Assembly: GCF_000739775.1 (NCBI RefSeq) | Contig: NZ_BBJH01000056.1 | Span: forward strand, 1 to 54,102 | DNA from: Paraburkholderia heleia NBRC 101817 | Lineage (GTDB): Bacteria > Pseudomonadota > Gammaproteobacteria > Burkholderiales > Burkholderiaceae | Length of the DNA stretch: 54,102 bases | Reading direction: 5' to 3' | Program-made: the position numbers and the translations under genes | The notes under the pieces: generated by a model | What the model was told of the DNA's origin: nothing | What the model saw: the letters and a program-made list of their open reading frames with translations, nothing else | Databases searched by the model: none | Shown: one piece after another, positions 36,512-44,333 of the stretch | Position numbering within the stretch: position 1 is the first letter of the stretch | Layout: each line of letters starts with the position of its first letter

Positions 36512-38659
36512 TTACTGCTGCGGCTCGCCCTGCGGTGCGCCGCCAGTGGCCTGCTCGTTGAGCAGCGCCTTGGCGGACAGGCGCACGCGGCCCTTCTCGT
36601 CCGTCTGGATGACCTTGACCTTCACGACCTGGCCTTCCTTCAGATAGTCGTTGATGTCCTTGATGCGCTCGTTGGCGATCTCGGAGATGTGCAGCAGACC
36701 ATCCTTGCCCGGCAGCAGGTTCACGATCGCGCCGAAGTCCAGCAGCTTGAGGACCGCGCCTTCGTACACCTGGCCCACTTCGATTTCGGCCGTGATGTTC
36801 TCGATGCGCTTCTTCGCTTCGGCCATGCCTTCGCTCGACGTCGACGCGATCGTCACGACACCGTCGTCGGAGATGTCGATCGTCGTGCCGGTTTCTTCCG
36901 TCAGCGCGCGGATCACCGAACCGCCCTTGCCGATCACGTCGCGGATCTTTTCCGGATTGATCTTGATGGTGATCATGCGCGGAGCGTACGCCGACAGCTC
37001 GGTGTTCACGCCCGACACGGCCGAGGTCATCTTGCCGAGGATATGCATGCGGCCTTCCTTCGCCTGCGCGAGCGCGACCTGCATGATTTCCTTCGTGATG
37101 CCCTGGATCTTGATGTCCATCTGCAGCGCCGTCACGCCGGCTTCCGTACCCGCCACCTTGAAGTCCATGTCGCCGAGGTGATCTTCGTCGCCGAGGATGT
37201 CGGTCAGCACGGCGAACTTGTTGCCTTCGAGGATCAGGCCCATCGCGATACCGGCGACGTGCGCCTTCATCGGCACGCCGGCATCCATCAGCGCGAGGCA
37301 GCCGCCGCAGACCGAAGCCATCGACGACGAACCGTTCGACTCGGTGATTTCCGAGACCACGCGGATCGAGTAGCCGAACTCTTCGGCGCTCGGCAGGCAC
37401 GCGACGAGCGCGCGCTTGGCAAGACGGCCGTGGCCGATTTCACGGCGCTTGGGCGAGCCGACGCGGCCCGTTTCGCCGGTCGCGAACGGGGGCATGTTGT
37501 AGTGGAGCATGAAGCGGTCGCGGTACTCGCCTTCGAGCGCGTCGATGATCTGCTCGTCGCCCTTGGTGCCGAGCGTCGCGACGACCAGCGCCTGGGTTTC
37601 GCCGCGCGTGAAGAGCGCCGAACCGTGGGTGCGCGGCAGCACGCCCGTGCGGATCTCGATCGGGCGCACCGTGCGTGTGTCGCGGCCGTCGATACGCGGC
37701 TCGCCGTTCAGGATCTGCGAGCGGACGATCTTCGCTTCGAGGTCGAACACGATGTTGCCGACCGTGGCCTTGTCGGCCGCCGTCGTGCCGGCCGCGGCCG
37801 CTTCTTCTTCGAGCCTGGCCGACGTCGCTGCGTAGACTTCCTTCAGCTTGGCCGAACGCTGCTGCTTGTCGCGCAGCTGGTATGCGGCGAGCAAGCTGTC
37901 GTTGGCGATAGCCGTGACGCGCGCGATGAGCGCTTCGTCCTTCGGCGCCGGCTGCCAGTCCCACTCGGGCTTGCCGCCGTCACGCACCAGTTCGTGGATC
38001 GCGTCGATGGCCGTTTGCATCTGCTCGTGACCGAACACGACCGCGCCGAGCATCACGTCTTCCGGCAGCTGGTCGGCTTCCGATTCCACCATCAGCACGG
38101 CGCGCTCGGTGCCGGCCACGACGAGGTCGAGGCGCGAATCCTTGATCTGCGCGCGCGTCGGGTTGAGCACGTACTCGTTGTTGATGTAGGCCACGCGGGC
38201 GGCGCCCACCGGGCCGTTGAACGGCAGACCCGAGATCGCGAGCGCGGCCGACGCGCCGATCAGCGCGGGGATGTCAGCCGGAATTTCCGGGTTGATCGAC
38301 AGGACGTGGATCACGACCTGGACTTCGTTGTAGAAGCCTTCCGGGAAGAGCGGACGCAGGGGGCGGTCGATCAGGCGCGAGATCAGCGTCTCGCCTTCCG
38401 ACGGACGGCCTTCGCGGCGGAAGAAGCCGCCCGGGATCTTGCCGGCCGAATAGGTCTTTTCGATGTAGTCGACGGTGAGCGGGAAGAAGTCCTGACCCGG
38501 CTTGGCGGTCTTCGCGCCGACGACGGTCGCGAGCACGACGGTGTCTTCGACGTCGACGATGACAGCACCGCTGGCCTGACGGGCGATCTCACCCGTTTCG
38601 AGGCGCACGTTGTGCTGGCCCCATTTGAATTCCTTCACGACTTTATTGAACATGGTCAT
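36512..38659 (-). CDS. pnp: Polyribonucleotide nucleotidyltransferase (PNPase)
   Basis: 715 residues. Two RNase PH-like cores (first from about residue 10, second from about 310 with FTRGETQALV and GIAMGLI), then a KH domain (IRDVIGKGGSVIRALTEETG, about 560-600) and an S1 domain to about residue 695 (GAVLKLLDFGAIVNLLPGKDGLLHISE). It degrades RNA 3' to 5' with phosphate and is a degradosome component. ATG 38659 is chosen because AAGGAG is 9 bases upstream; ATG 38653 (MFNK, the common annotation) and GTG 38665 are alternatives. It lies downstream of rpsO, as in E. coli. Confidence 0.97.
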   Translation of the reverse strand: MTMFNKVVKEFKWGQHNVRLETGEIARQASGAVIVDVEDTVVLATVVGAKTAKPGQDFFPLTVDYIEKTYSAGKIPGGFFRREGRPSEGETLISRLIDRPLRPLFPEGFYNEVQVVIHVLSINPEIPADIPALIGASAALAISGLPFNGPVGAARVAYINNEYVLNPTRAQIKDSRLDLVVAGTERAVLMVESEADQLPEDVMLGAVVFGHEQMQTAIDAIHELVRDGGKPEWDWQPAPKDEALIARVTAIANDSLLAAYQLRDKQQRSAKLKEVYAATSARLEEEAAAAGTTAADKATVGNIVFDLEAKIVRSQILNGEPRIDGRDTRTVRPIEIRTGVLPRTHGSALFTRGETQALVVATLGTKGDEQIIDALEGEYRDRFMLHYNMPPFATGETGRVGSPKRREIGHGRLAKRALVACLPSAEEFGYSIRVVSEITESNGSSSMASVCGGCLALMDAGVPMKAHVAGIAMGLILEGNKFAVLTDILGDEDHLGDMDFKVAGTEAGVTALQMDIKIQGITKEIMQVALAQAKEGRMHILGKMTSAVSGVNTELSAYAPRMITIKINPEKIRDVIGKGGSVIRALTEETGTTIDISDDGVVTIASTSSEGMAEAKKRIENITAEIEVGQVYEGAVLKLLDFGAIVNLLPGKDGLLHISEIANERIKDINDYLKEGQVVKVKVIQTDEKGRVRLSAKALLNEQATGGAPQGEPQQ

Positions 38660-38757
38660 GGTCACTCACTCCTTACTCATTTGTTATGCGCCGCCCGCAC
38701 ACGCGGACGACGCGGCAAGACAGGTTCCGGCACCGCGCAGGAAGAGGAGTGTTATGC

Positions 38758-38810
38758 CATTCCAGCGGATCGCGACGTTGCGACACAGCGGCGCACGATC
38801 TGCTGGAATG
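38758..38810 (-). promoter_or_regulatory. Long hairpin in the pnp leader
   Basis: Arms 38758-38772 and 38796-38810 match at 14 of 15 positions (one A-C mismatch in the transcribed strand), with a 23-base loop. The element lies about 100 bases upstream of pnp on the minus strand. In E. coli a hairpin between rpsO and pnp is cut by RNase III and allows PNPase to autoregulate; this one has the right place and stem length to act similarly. That function is an inference by analogy. Confidence 0.55.
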
Positions 38811-38937
38811 ACACAAAGCTCTGCCCCGAGGCCCGGCCCTGCTGCTTGTACTGCTGGGTGCTACGTGGTGTTGCCTGTGTTTCGAACGGCTTTTTGCCCG
38901 TGAAAGACGGGATAAAGCGCACCGTTCAAAAACAAAA

Positions 38938-38968
38938 TGCCTGCATCAGTCGAACTGACACAGGCATC
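38938..38968 (-). terminator. rpsO terminator
   Basis: A 7-bp outer stem (38938-38944 with 38962-38968) and an inner CAGT/ACTG pairing lie 20 bases after the rpsO stop. The minus strand continues TTTTGTTTTT, as expected of an intrinsic terminator. Confidence 0.85.
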
Positions 38969-38987
38969 TTTGCGGAAGACCTTCCGA

Positions 38988-39257
38988 TTACTTACGCAGA
39001 CCCAGCTTCTCGATCAGCGCGCGATAGCGGTCAGCGTCCTTGCCCTTCAGGTAGTCGAGCAGCTTGCGGCGGCGGCTCACCATGCGCAGCAGACCGCGGC
39101 GGCTGTGGTGATCCTTCGCGTGCGACTTGAAGTGCGAGGTCAGTTCGTTGATACGCGACGTCAGGAGCGCAACCTGCACTTCGGGCGAACCCGTGTCATT
39201 GGTGCCGCGCGCGAATTGCGCGACGACGTCGGACTTCTTGATATCTGCTACGGACAT
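38988..39257 (-). CDS. rpsO: 30S ribosomal protein S15
   Basis: 89 residues, standard length. Conserved GTNDTGSPEVQVALLTSRI and HFKSHAKDHHSRRGLLRMVSRRRKLLDYLK segments bind 16S rRNA in the central domain. AAAGGAAAA precedes the ATG. Upstream lies a candidate -10 (TACAAT) and a leader of about 95 bases with a hairpin, consistent with the autoregulated rpsO genes known in other bacteria. Confidence 0.98.
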   Translation of the reverse strand: MSVADIKKSDVVAQFARGTNDTGSPEVQVALLTSRINELTSHFKSHAKDHHSRRGLLRMVSRRRKLLDYLKGKDADRYRALIEKLGLRK

Positions 39258-39333
39258 TTTGCTTTTCCTTTAAAACAAACGAGCGGTCACGGAAGAAAGG
39301 CCGTGCCGTGGCTTGGTTCCAACTTCTGATTGT

Positions 39334-39367
39334 CTTGCCGCAGGTTCGCGACAAGCGGCGTATTGTA
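39334..39367 (-). promoter_or_regulatory. rpsO -10 element and leader hairpin
   Basis: On the minus strand TACAAT (39362-39367) is a good sigma-70 -10; the -35 region at the proper distance is poor (TTTCGC or TTCGCG). Directly after it an 8-bp hairpin with one U-G pair (39348-39355 with 39334-39341, 6-base loop) would lie near the 5' end of the transcript. S15 represses its own mRNA through leader structures in several phyla, so a regulatory role is plausible but not shown. Confidence 0.5.
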
Positions 39368-39410
39368 GCACAGCCCCGGTTTGCCGCGAAACCGCTTGTA
39401 AGGGACGCCG

Positions 39411-40727
39411 TCAAGGCCGCTTCATCTCGCAGACGGTGGCGGGCGCGGTACGCTCCGCAGGGACCGCCAGCACCGTGCGAAAGCCATAGCCGGAACCCTC
39501 GTTGTCGCTGCGCACGCCGGGCGTGCCCTGCTTGTCCATCTCCATGACATAAAGGGGCTGGATCACCTGGTGGTCGTCGGCGCGCATCCACATGGGATGG
39601 AAGCCACTTTCGTCACCGTCGAACCGCATGCCCTCCAGCGCCTTCGCGACCGCGGCGGGGTCTGCCGTGCCCGCCTTCGTCATGGCCTGCGCGAGCATCT
39701 CCACCATCATCGACATGCGCAGCACCGGGTAGTCGTCCCTGGCCGCCGGATAGCGCGCCCGGAAGGCCTTGTACCACGCGTCGGATGCCGCGCCGCCCAC
39801 GTTCGGGTGCCAGTCGGCCACGGCGATCACCCGCTTCACGCCGGCGTCGCCCAGCGCCGCCGGAGCGCCCAGGCTGTTGCCGTAGAAGGTATAGAACTTC
39901 GTGTCGAGGCCCTGCTCGCGCGCGGCCTTCACGAGCAGCGTGAGGTCGTTGCCCCAGTTCCCCGTGATGACGGCGTCAGCGCCCGCGGCGCGAATCCTGG
40001 CGACGTAAGGCGCGAAGTCCTTCACGCGGCCGATGGGGTGAAACTCGTCGCCGACGATGGCGATGTCCGGACGGTCCTTCGCGAGCGCCGCGCGCGCGAG
40101 CGTGCTCACGTCGTGGCCGAAGCTGTAGTCCTGGTTGAGCAGATACACCTTCTTCACCGACTTGTCCGCGGCGATCACGTCCGCGAGCGCGTCCATGCGC
40201 ATGCCCGCGTGCGCGTCGAAGCGGAAATGCCAGAAGCTGCAATTCGCGTTGGTGAGCGCGGGGTCGTCGGCGGAATAGTTGAGGAAGATCTCGCGGTTTT
40301 CCGGATCGCGCGCGGCCTGGCGATCGACCGCCGACTCGAGCGCCGCCGCCACCGCCGAGCTGTTGCCCTGCAAGACATAGCCGATGTGCCGGTCCTGCGC
40401 CATGCGCAGCTGCACAAGTGCCGCCTCGGGGCTGCCCTTGCTGTCGAGCGTGACCAGTTCGAGCGGATGCCGCCCGTCACGCAGCGCGACGCCGCCGCGC
40501 GCGTTGACGCGCTCCACGCCGAAGCGCAGGTTGCGCGCGACGGCCGCGCCCGCGTCCGCGAACGGGCCGGACATGCCTTCGATGAGGGCGAGCTGGATCG
40601 GCTTGCCGGCCGGCGTCTCATCGGCCTGTGCGCCGGATGCGGCCGCGAGTCCGGCCGCCAGCGCCGCTGCGGCGAACATGGCCGCCGACGCACGCGCCAT
40701 GCGTGCCGTTATGCACTTCTCTTTCAT
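39411..40727 (-). CDS. Periplasmic substrate-binding protein, branched-chain amino acid ABC type
   Basis: 438 residues, signal peptide at 1-35 (MKEKCITARMARASAAMF, hydrophobic Ala/Leu core, cleavage after AQA). The rest matches the periplasmic-binding-protein type 1 LivJ-like fold (IQLALIEGMSGPFADAGAAV; VYLLNQDYSFGHDV; ADAVITGNWGNDL). The ligand is unknown: amino acids, amides or small aromatics are all transported by this family. No permease or ATPase gene is nearby. The start is uncertain between ATG 40727 (better signal peptide) and ATG 40751. Confidence 0.85.
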   Translation of the reverse strand: MKEKCITARMARASAAMFAAAALAAGLAAASGAQADETPAGKPIQLALIEGMSGPFADAGAAVARNLRFGVERVNARGGVALRDGRHPLELVTLDSKGSPEAALVQLRMAQDRHIGYVLQGNSSAVAAALESAVDRQAARDPENREIFLNYSADDPALTNANCSFWHFRFDAHAGMRMDALADVIAADKSVKKVYLLNQDYSFGHDVSTLARAALAKDRPDIAIVGDEFHPIGRVKDFAPYVARIRAAGADAVITGNWGNDLTLLVKAAREQGLDTKFYTFYGNSLGAPAALGDAGVKRVIAVADWHPNVGGAASDAWYKAFRARYPAARDDYPVLRMSMMVEMLAQAMTKAGTADPAAVAKALEGMRFDGDESGFHPMWMRADDHQVIQPLYVMEMDKQGTPGVRSDNEGSGYGFRTVLAVPAERTAPATVCEMKRP

Positions 40728-40907
40728 TTTCGCTGCGAACCGGATTGTCATTCGAAGCGCGGATCATAGGCCGCGAGGCGGGGCGGCGGCAAGGCCGCGA
40801 TCCTCCGCGTGCCCGGACAGGCCCTCGCCCGCTAGCGCCTCATGCCGTGTCAAAATAAGGGTTCCACAGTCACGGCGGTCATTGAAACCTTGCCATCGGG
40901 GGACATC

Positions 40908-41459
40908 ATGTTCACGCGCCTATTCACCTCGCTCGCCATGCCCGTGCGCCTCGTCTCGCGCCGCCTGCGTCCCGGACTCCTCGCGGGCGTGGGCGCGCTC
41001 GCCCTCGCCGGCTGTGCGCAGCCGTGGCAGCAATTCCACGCAGGCGACGACGCGCAGGCCGTAATCGCCCGCTTCGGGCCGCCGGCTGAAACCTACGACC
41101 TGCCCGACGGCGGCAAGCGCCTGATGTGGCCAACCCAGCCGATGGGCGAAACCACCACCGCCGCCGACATCGACGCGAGCGGCCGCGTCGTGAACGTGCG
41201 CCAGGTGCTGCAGCCCAACGAGTTCTATCGCGCGGAAATCGGCAAATGGACGCGCGCCGACGTGCTGGTGAATTTCGGCCGCCCGGTCGAGACCGCCTAC
41301 TTCCCGCTGATGAAGAAGCAAGCGTGGACCTATCGCTACCTCGAAGACAACGTCTGGTACATGCTCTACAGCTTCTACTTCGACGACCAGGGCATTCTGC
41401 GGCTCACGCAAAAGACACCCGATCCGCTGCACGACCCGGATCGCCGCAGCCTGTTCTGA
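40908..41459 (+). CDS. Outer-membrane lipoprotein of the SmpA/OmlA (BamE-like) fold
   Basis: 183 residues. A lipoprotein signal peptide with lipobox LALAGC places the lipidated Cys at residue 36. Two repeats of the SmpA/OmlA pattern follow: AVIARFGPPAETYDLPDGGKRLMW and DVLVNFGRPVETAYFPLMKKQAWTY, each a helix, a G-x-P turn and a strand. Such proteins sit on the inner face of the outer membrane. True BamE is shorter with one copy, so this is a relative rather than bamE itself. A CGGGGGA ribosome site precedes ATG 40908, and a terminator follows. Confidence 0.82.
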   Translation: MFTRLFTSLAMPVRLVSRRLRPGLLAGVGALALAGCAQPWQQFHAGDDAQAVIARFGPPAETYDLPDGGKRLMWPTQPMGETTTAADIDASGRVVNVRQVLQPNEFYRAEIGKWTRADVLVNFGRPVETAYFPLMKKQAWTYRYLEDNVWYMLYSFYFDDQGILRLTQKTPDPLHDPDRRSLF

Positions 41460-41486
41460 TCGCCCCCGTCCCGGCACAGCAAGAAC

Positions 41487-41521
41487 AAAACCCCCGCGCT
41501 CTCGCGAGCCCGGGGGTTTTT
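41487..41521. terminator. Terminator between lipoprotein gene and leuA
   Basis: A 10-bp perfect outer stem (AAAACCCCCG 41487-41496 with CGGGGGTTTT 41511-41520), an inner CTCGCGAG palindrome and a T tract on the plus strand. The A run on the other foot lets it serve the leftward leuA transcript as well. Confidence 0.88.
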
Positions 41522-41564
41522 GATTGCCTGGCGACGCGAGCGAGGCCACACGCCTCGCTGCCGC

Positions 41565-43118
41565 TTACACCGCTTCGGAGCGCTGCGGATTGACCTTGTC
41601 GCCCGAGTAGAGCTTGTTGAGCGCCGAGATATACGCCTTCGCCGAAGCGGCAACGATATCCGGATCGGTACCCACGCCATTGACGATGCGGCCGGCCTTC
41701 GAGAGACGCACCGTCACTTCGCCCTGCGCCTGGGTGCCCGTCGTGATCGCGTTCACCGAGTACAGCAGCAGCTCCGAGCCGCTGCCCACTTCGGTTTCGA
41801 TGGCGTTGAGCGTGGCGTCCACCGGGCCGTTGCCCGCGGCTTCGCCGGTCACTTCCTTGCCGTCGGCCGAGAACACGACGCGCGCGTGCGGACGCTCACC
41901 CGTCTCCGAGTGCTGCGCGAGCGAGATGAATTTGAAATGCTCGTGATCCTGCGCCTGCGCCGATTCTTCCGTGACGATGGCGATGATGTCTTCGTCGAAG
42001 ATTTCGGCCTTGCGGTCGGCCAGCTCCTTGAAGCGCGCGAACGCGTTGTTCAGTTCGGCTTCGCTGTCGAGCTGGATTCCCAGTTCCTGCAGGCGCTGCT
42101 TGAATGCGTTGCGGCCCGAGAGCTTGCCGAGCACGATCTTGTTCGCGCTCCAGCCCACGTCTTCCGCGCGCATGATCTCGTAGGTGTCGCGCGCCTTGAG
42201 CACGCCGTCCTGGTGGATGCCCGAAGCGTGCGCAAAGGCGTTGGCGCCGACCACGGCCTTGTTCGGCTGCACCACGAAACCGGTGATCTGCGAAACGAGC
42301 TTCGAAGCCGGCACGATCTGCGTGGTGTCGATGCCGAGCTCGAGGCCGAAGTAGTCCTTGCGGGTCTTCACGGCCATCACGATCTCTTCGAGCGAGGTGT
42401 TGCCCGCGCGCTCGCCGAGACCGTTGATCGTGCACTCCACCTGGCGCGCGCCGCCGATCTGCACGCCGGCCAGCGAGTTCGCCACGGCCATGCCGAGGTC
42501 GTTGTGGCAGTGCACCGAGAACACGGCCTTGTCCGAGTTCGGAATGCGCTCGCGCAGCGTCTTCACGAGGTTGCCGTACAGCTCGGGAATGCCGTAGCCG
42601 ACCGTATCGGCGATATTGATCGTGGTCGCGCCTTCCTTGATCACGGCTTCGAGCACGCGGCACAGGAAGTCCATGTCCGAGCGGCTGCCGTCTTCGGGCG
42701 AGAACTCCACGTCGTTCGTGAACTTGCGCGCGAAGCGCACCGCCAGCTTCGCCTGCTCGAGCACCTGCTCGGGCGACATGCGCAGCTTCTTCTCCATGTG
42801 CAGCGCCGAGGTGGCGATGAACGTGTGGATGCGGAAGTGGTCGGCGGGCTTGAGCGCGTCGGCGGCGCGCTGGATGTCCTTGTCGTTGGCGCGGGCGAGC
42901 GAGCAGAGCGTGCTGTCCTTGATCATGCCGGCGATCGTGTGGATCGCGTCGAAGTCGCCGTTCGAGCTGGCAGCGAAGCCCGCTTCGATCACGTCGACCT
43001 TCATGCGCTCGAGCTGCTTCGCGATACGGATTTTCTCTTCCTTCGTCATCGACGCACCGGGCGACTGCTCGCCGTCACGCAACGTCGTATCGAAGATGAT
43101 GAGCTTGTCTGCTGCCAT
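41565..43118 (-). CDS. leuA: 2-isopropylmalate synthase
   Basis: 517 residues, type 1 LeuA. The HMGL-like TIM barrel (1 to about 280) carries the metal and substrate motif FDTTLRDGEQSPG and the HCHNDLGMAVANSLAG His pair; the C-terminal LeuA dimer domain (from about 390) binds leucine for feedback inhibition. It condenses acetyl-CoA with 2-ketoisovalerate, the first committed step of leucine synthesis. GGAG lies about 9 bases before the ATG. It is separated from pssA by a terminator, a promoter and a leucine-rich leader ORF, which point to its own leucine-responsive control. Confidence 0.97.
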   Translation of the reverse strand: MAADKLIIFDTTLRDGEQSPGASMTKEEKIRIAKQLERMKVDVIEAGFAASSNGDFDAIHTIAGMIKDSTLCSLARANDKDIQRAADALKPADHFRIHTFIATSALHMEKKLRMSPEQVLEQAKLAVRFARKFTNDVEFSPEDGSRSDMDFLCRVLEAVIKEGATTINIADTVGYGIPELYGNLVKTLRERIPNSDKAVFSVHCHNDLGMAVANSLAGVQIGGARQVECTINGLGERAGNTSLEEIVMAVKTRKDYFGLELGIDTTQIVPASKLVSQITGFVVQPNKAVVGANAFAHASGIHQDGVLKARDTYEIMRAEDVGWSANKIVLGKLSGRNAFKQRLQELGIQLDSEAELNNAFARFKELADRKAEIFDEDIIAIVTEESAQAQDHEHFKFISLAQHSETGERPHARVVFSADGKEVTGEAAGNGPVDATLNAIETEVGSGSELLLYSVNAITTGTQAQGEVTVRLSKAGRIVNGVGTDPDIVAASAKAYISALNKLYSGDKVNPQRSEAV

Positions 43119-43224
43119 TTCGGGTCTCCAGGGGGACTTGTTCAGTGTCTGAAACGGATTTCGGGTGTTCGCGCCACCGATGGCGACGCTGACAATGAAC
43201 GAGGCTTACGGAGGGCGAGCGAGA

Positions 43225-43308
43225 TCAGCGCGGCAGGCGCGCTAGCGCTAGCGTGCCTGGTAGCGCGCCGGCTTGAAGGGAGAAGAGGGGAAACTGGATG
43301 GTGTCCAT
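43225..43308 (-). CDS. Candidate leuA leader peptide (27 residues)
   Basis: A small ORF of 27 codons and a stop, 106 bases upstream of leuA: starts MDTIQFPLFSL and ends LALARLPR. Six of 27 residues are leucine, encoded CTC, CTT, CTA, CTA, CTA, CTG. CTA is normally rare in such GC-rich genomes, and the three CTA codons fall within seven codons. The E. coli leu leader also uses CUA codons at its control site. There is no Shine-Dalgarno sequence, but a promoter -10 ends 7 bases before the ATG, so the ORF may begin at the transcript's 5' end. Function inferred. Confidence 0.6.
   Translation of the reverse strand: MDTIQFPLFSLQAGALPGTLALARLPR
43236..43269 (-). promoter_or_regulatory. Hairpin inside the leuA leader ORF
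   Basis: Perfect 9-bp arms (43236-43244 with 43261-43269) and a 16-base loop span the clustered CTA codons, so a ribosome reading the leader would open the stem. A second hairpin, CGCCA/TGGCG with a 4-base loop (43172-43185), lies between the leader stop and leuA. Neither is followed by a T run, so a classical intrinsic attenuator is not visible. Confidence 0.5.
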
Positions 43309-43315
43309 GCCGCCG

Positions 43316-43344
43316 ACTATAGCCGGAATCCGCCGATAGCGCAA
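43316..43344 (-). promoter_or_regulatory. Candidate leuA promoter
   Basis: On the minus strand -35 TTGCGC (43339-43344) and -10 TATAGT (43316-43321) are separated by exactly 17 bases. The -10 ends 7 bases before the leader ATG at 43308, so transcription should begin at or within a base or two of that start codon. Confidence 0.6.
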
Positions 43345-43391
43345 TTGGAGACGGCCTGTACAGGCAGACCTGCGTGGGCGAGCGCAAAAAG

Positions 43392-43417
43392 AAAAAAGGC
43401 CGCGCCCGCGCGCAGCC
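43392..43417 (-). terminator. pssA terminator
   Basis: On the minus strand an 8-bp stem with one G-U pair (43410-43417 with 43398-43405), 4-base loop, is followed by six T residues (43392-43397), then C and five more T. It isolates leuA from upstream transcription. Confidence 0.85.
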
Positions 43418-43445
43418 CTCTTCGTGGCACTCCCCCACCCGCGCC

Positions 43446-44321
43446 CTACCGCTCGCGCGGCGACGAACGCGCCGGATTCGAGCGTCCGCGCACGGCCTGG
43501 TATGCCCAGAACACATAGCCCGAAAGGCCATAGAGCACGAACAGGCCGAACAGCATCAGCGGCGGATCGGACGACACCAGCACGAACGCCACCACCACGA
43601 GCAGCGTGGCCGCGAACGGCACGCGATGGCGCACGTCGAGCGCCTTGCCGCTGTAGAACGGCGCGTTGGACACCATCGTCACGCCCGCGTAGATCGTCAG
43701 CACGAAGGCCACCCAGGGCAGCCACGAAAGCTTCACGGGCACGCGGTTGTCGGTGGCGAGCCAGACGAAGCCGGCAATGAGCGCGGCCGCCGCCGGGCTC
43801 GGCAGGCCCTGGAAAAAGCGCTTGTCCACCACGCCGATGTTCGTGTTGAAGCGCGCGAGACGCAGCGCCGCGCCCGAACAGTAGACGAAAGCCGCGAGCC
43901 AGCCCCAGCGCCCGAGGTCCTTGAGCACCCACTCGTACATCACGAGCGCGGGCGCCACGCCGAACGACACCATGTCCGAGAGGCTGTCGAACTGCTCGCC
44001 GAACGCGCTTTGCGAGTGCGTCATGCGCGCCACGCGCCCGTCCATGCCGTCGAGCACCATCGCCACGAAAATGGCGATGGCCGCCACCTCGAAGCGCACG
44101 TTCATGGCCTGCACGACCGCGAAGAAGCCGCAGAAGAGCGCCGCCGTGGTGAACGCGTTCGGCAGCAGGTAGATGCCGCGCTTCTTCAGGAATTCCTGGC
44201 GCGCCGCGCGCCGGTTCGCGGCGACGCCCATCGGCTCCTGCACGGCCTTGTTGCGCCGGAACGGCCGCGGCAGCGGCGCGCCAGCAGGGTTACGGGGTCG
44301 ACGCTGTTTGAATCCGGCCAT
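43446..44321 (-). CDS. pssA: CDP-diacylglycerol--serine O-phosphatidyltransferase
   Basis: 291 residues, integral membrane CDP-alcohol phosphatidyltransferase. The catalytic motif DGMDGRVARMTHSQSAFGEQFDSLSD in outline (DX2DGX2ARX8GX3DX3D) lies at about residues 90-115. Seven or eight membrane segments follow or flank it; the first 45 residues are basic and cytoplasmic. It makes phosphatidylserine from CDP-diacylglycerol and serine. Psd, the next enzyme, is encoded 12 bases upstream, so the two form an operon for phosphatidylethanolamine. Confidence 0.95.
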   Translation of the reverse strand: MAGFKQRRPRNPAGAPLPRPFRRNKAVQEPMGVAANRRAARQEFLKKRGIYLLPNAFTTAALFCGFFAVVQAMNVRFEVAAIAIFVAMVLDGMDGRVARMTHSQSAFGEQFDSLSDMVSFGVAPALVMYEWVLKDLGRWGWLAAFVYCSGAALRLARFNTNIGVVDKRFFQGLPSPAAAALIAGFVWLATDNRVPVKLSWLPWVAFVLTIYAGVTMVSNAPFYSGKALDVRHRVPFAATLLVVVAFVLVSSDPPLMLFGLFVLYGLSGYVFWAYQAVRGRSNPARSSPRER

Positions 44322-44333
44322 CGCAGCCCTCCT

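Larger units (their letters stand above)
38660..38987. other. rpsO-pnp intergenic region
   Basis: 328 bases between the two genes on the minus strand. In transcript order it holds the rpsO terminator (38938-38968), then about 100 bases with no assigned element, then a long hairpin at 38758-38810, then the pnp ribosome site. A pnp promoter must lie here if the terminator is efficient, but I could not identify one with confidence. Confidence 0.7.

Noticed and set aside
36431..39130. An 899-codon open frame opposite pnp
   Set aside because: Antisense to PNPase, with the same compositional signature and no recognisable domain.
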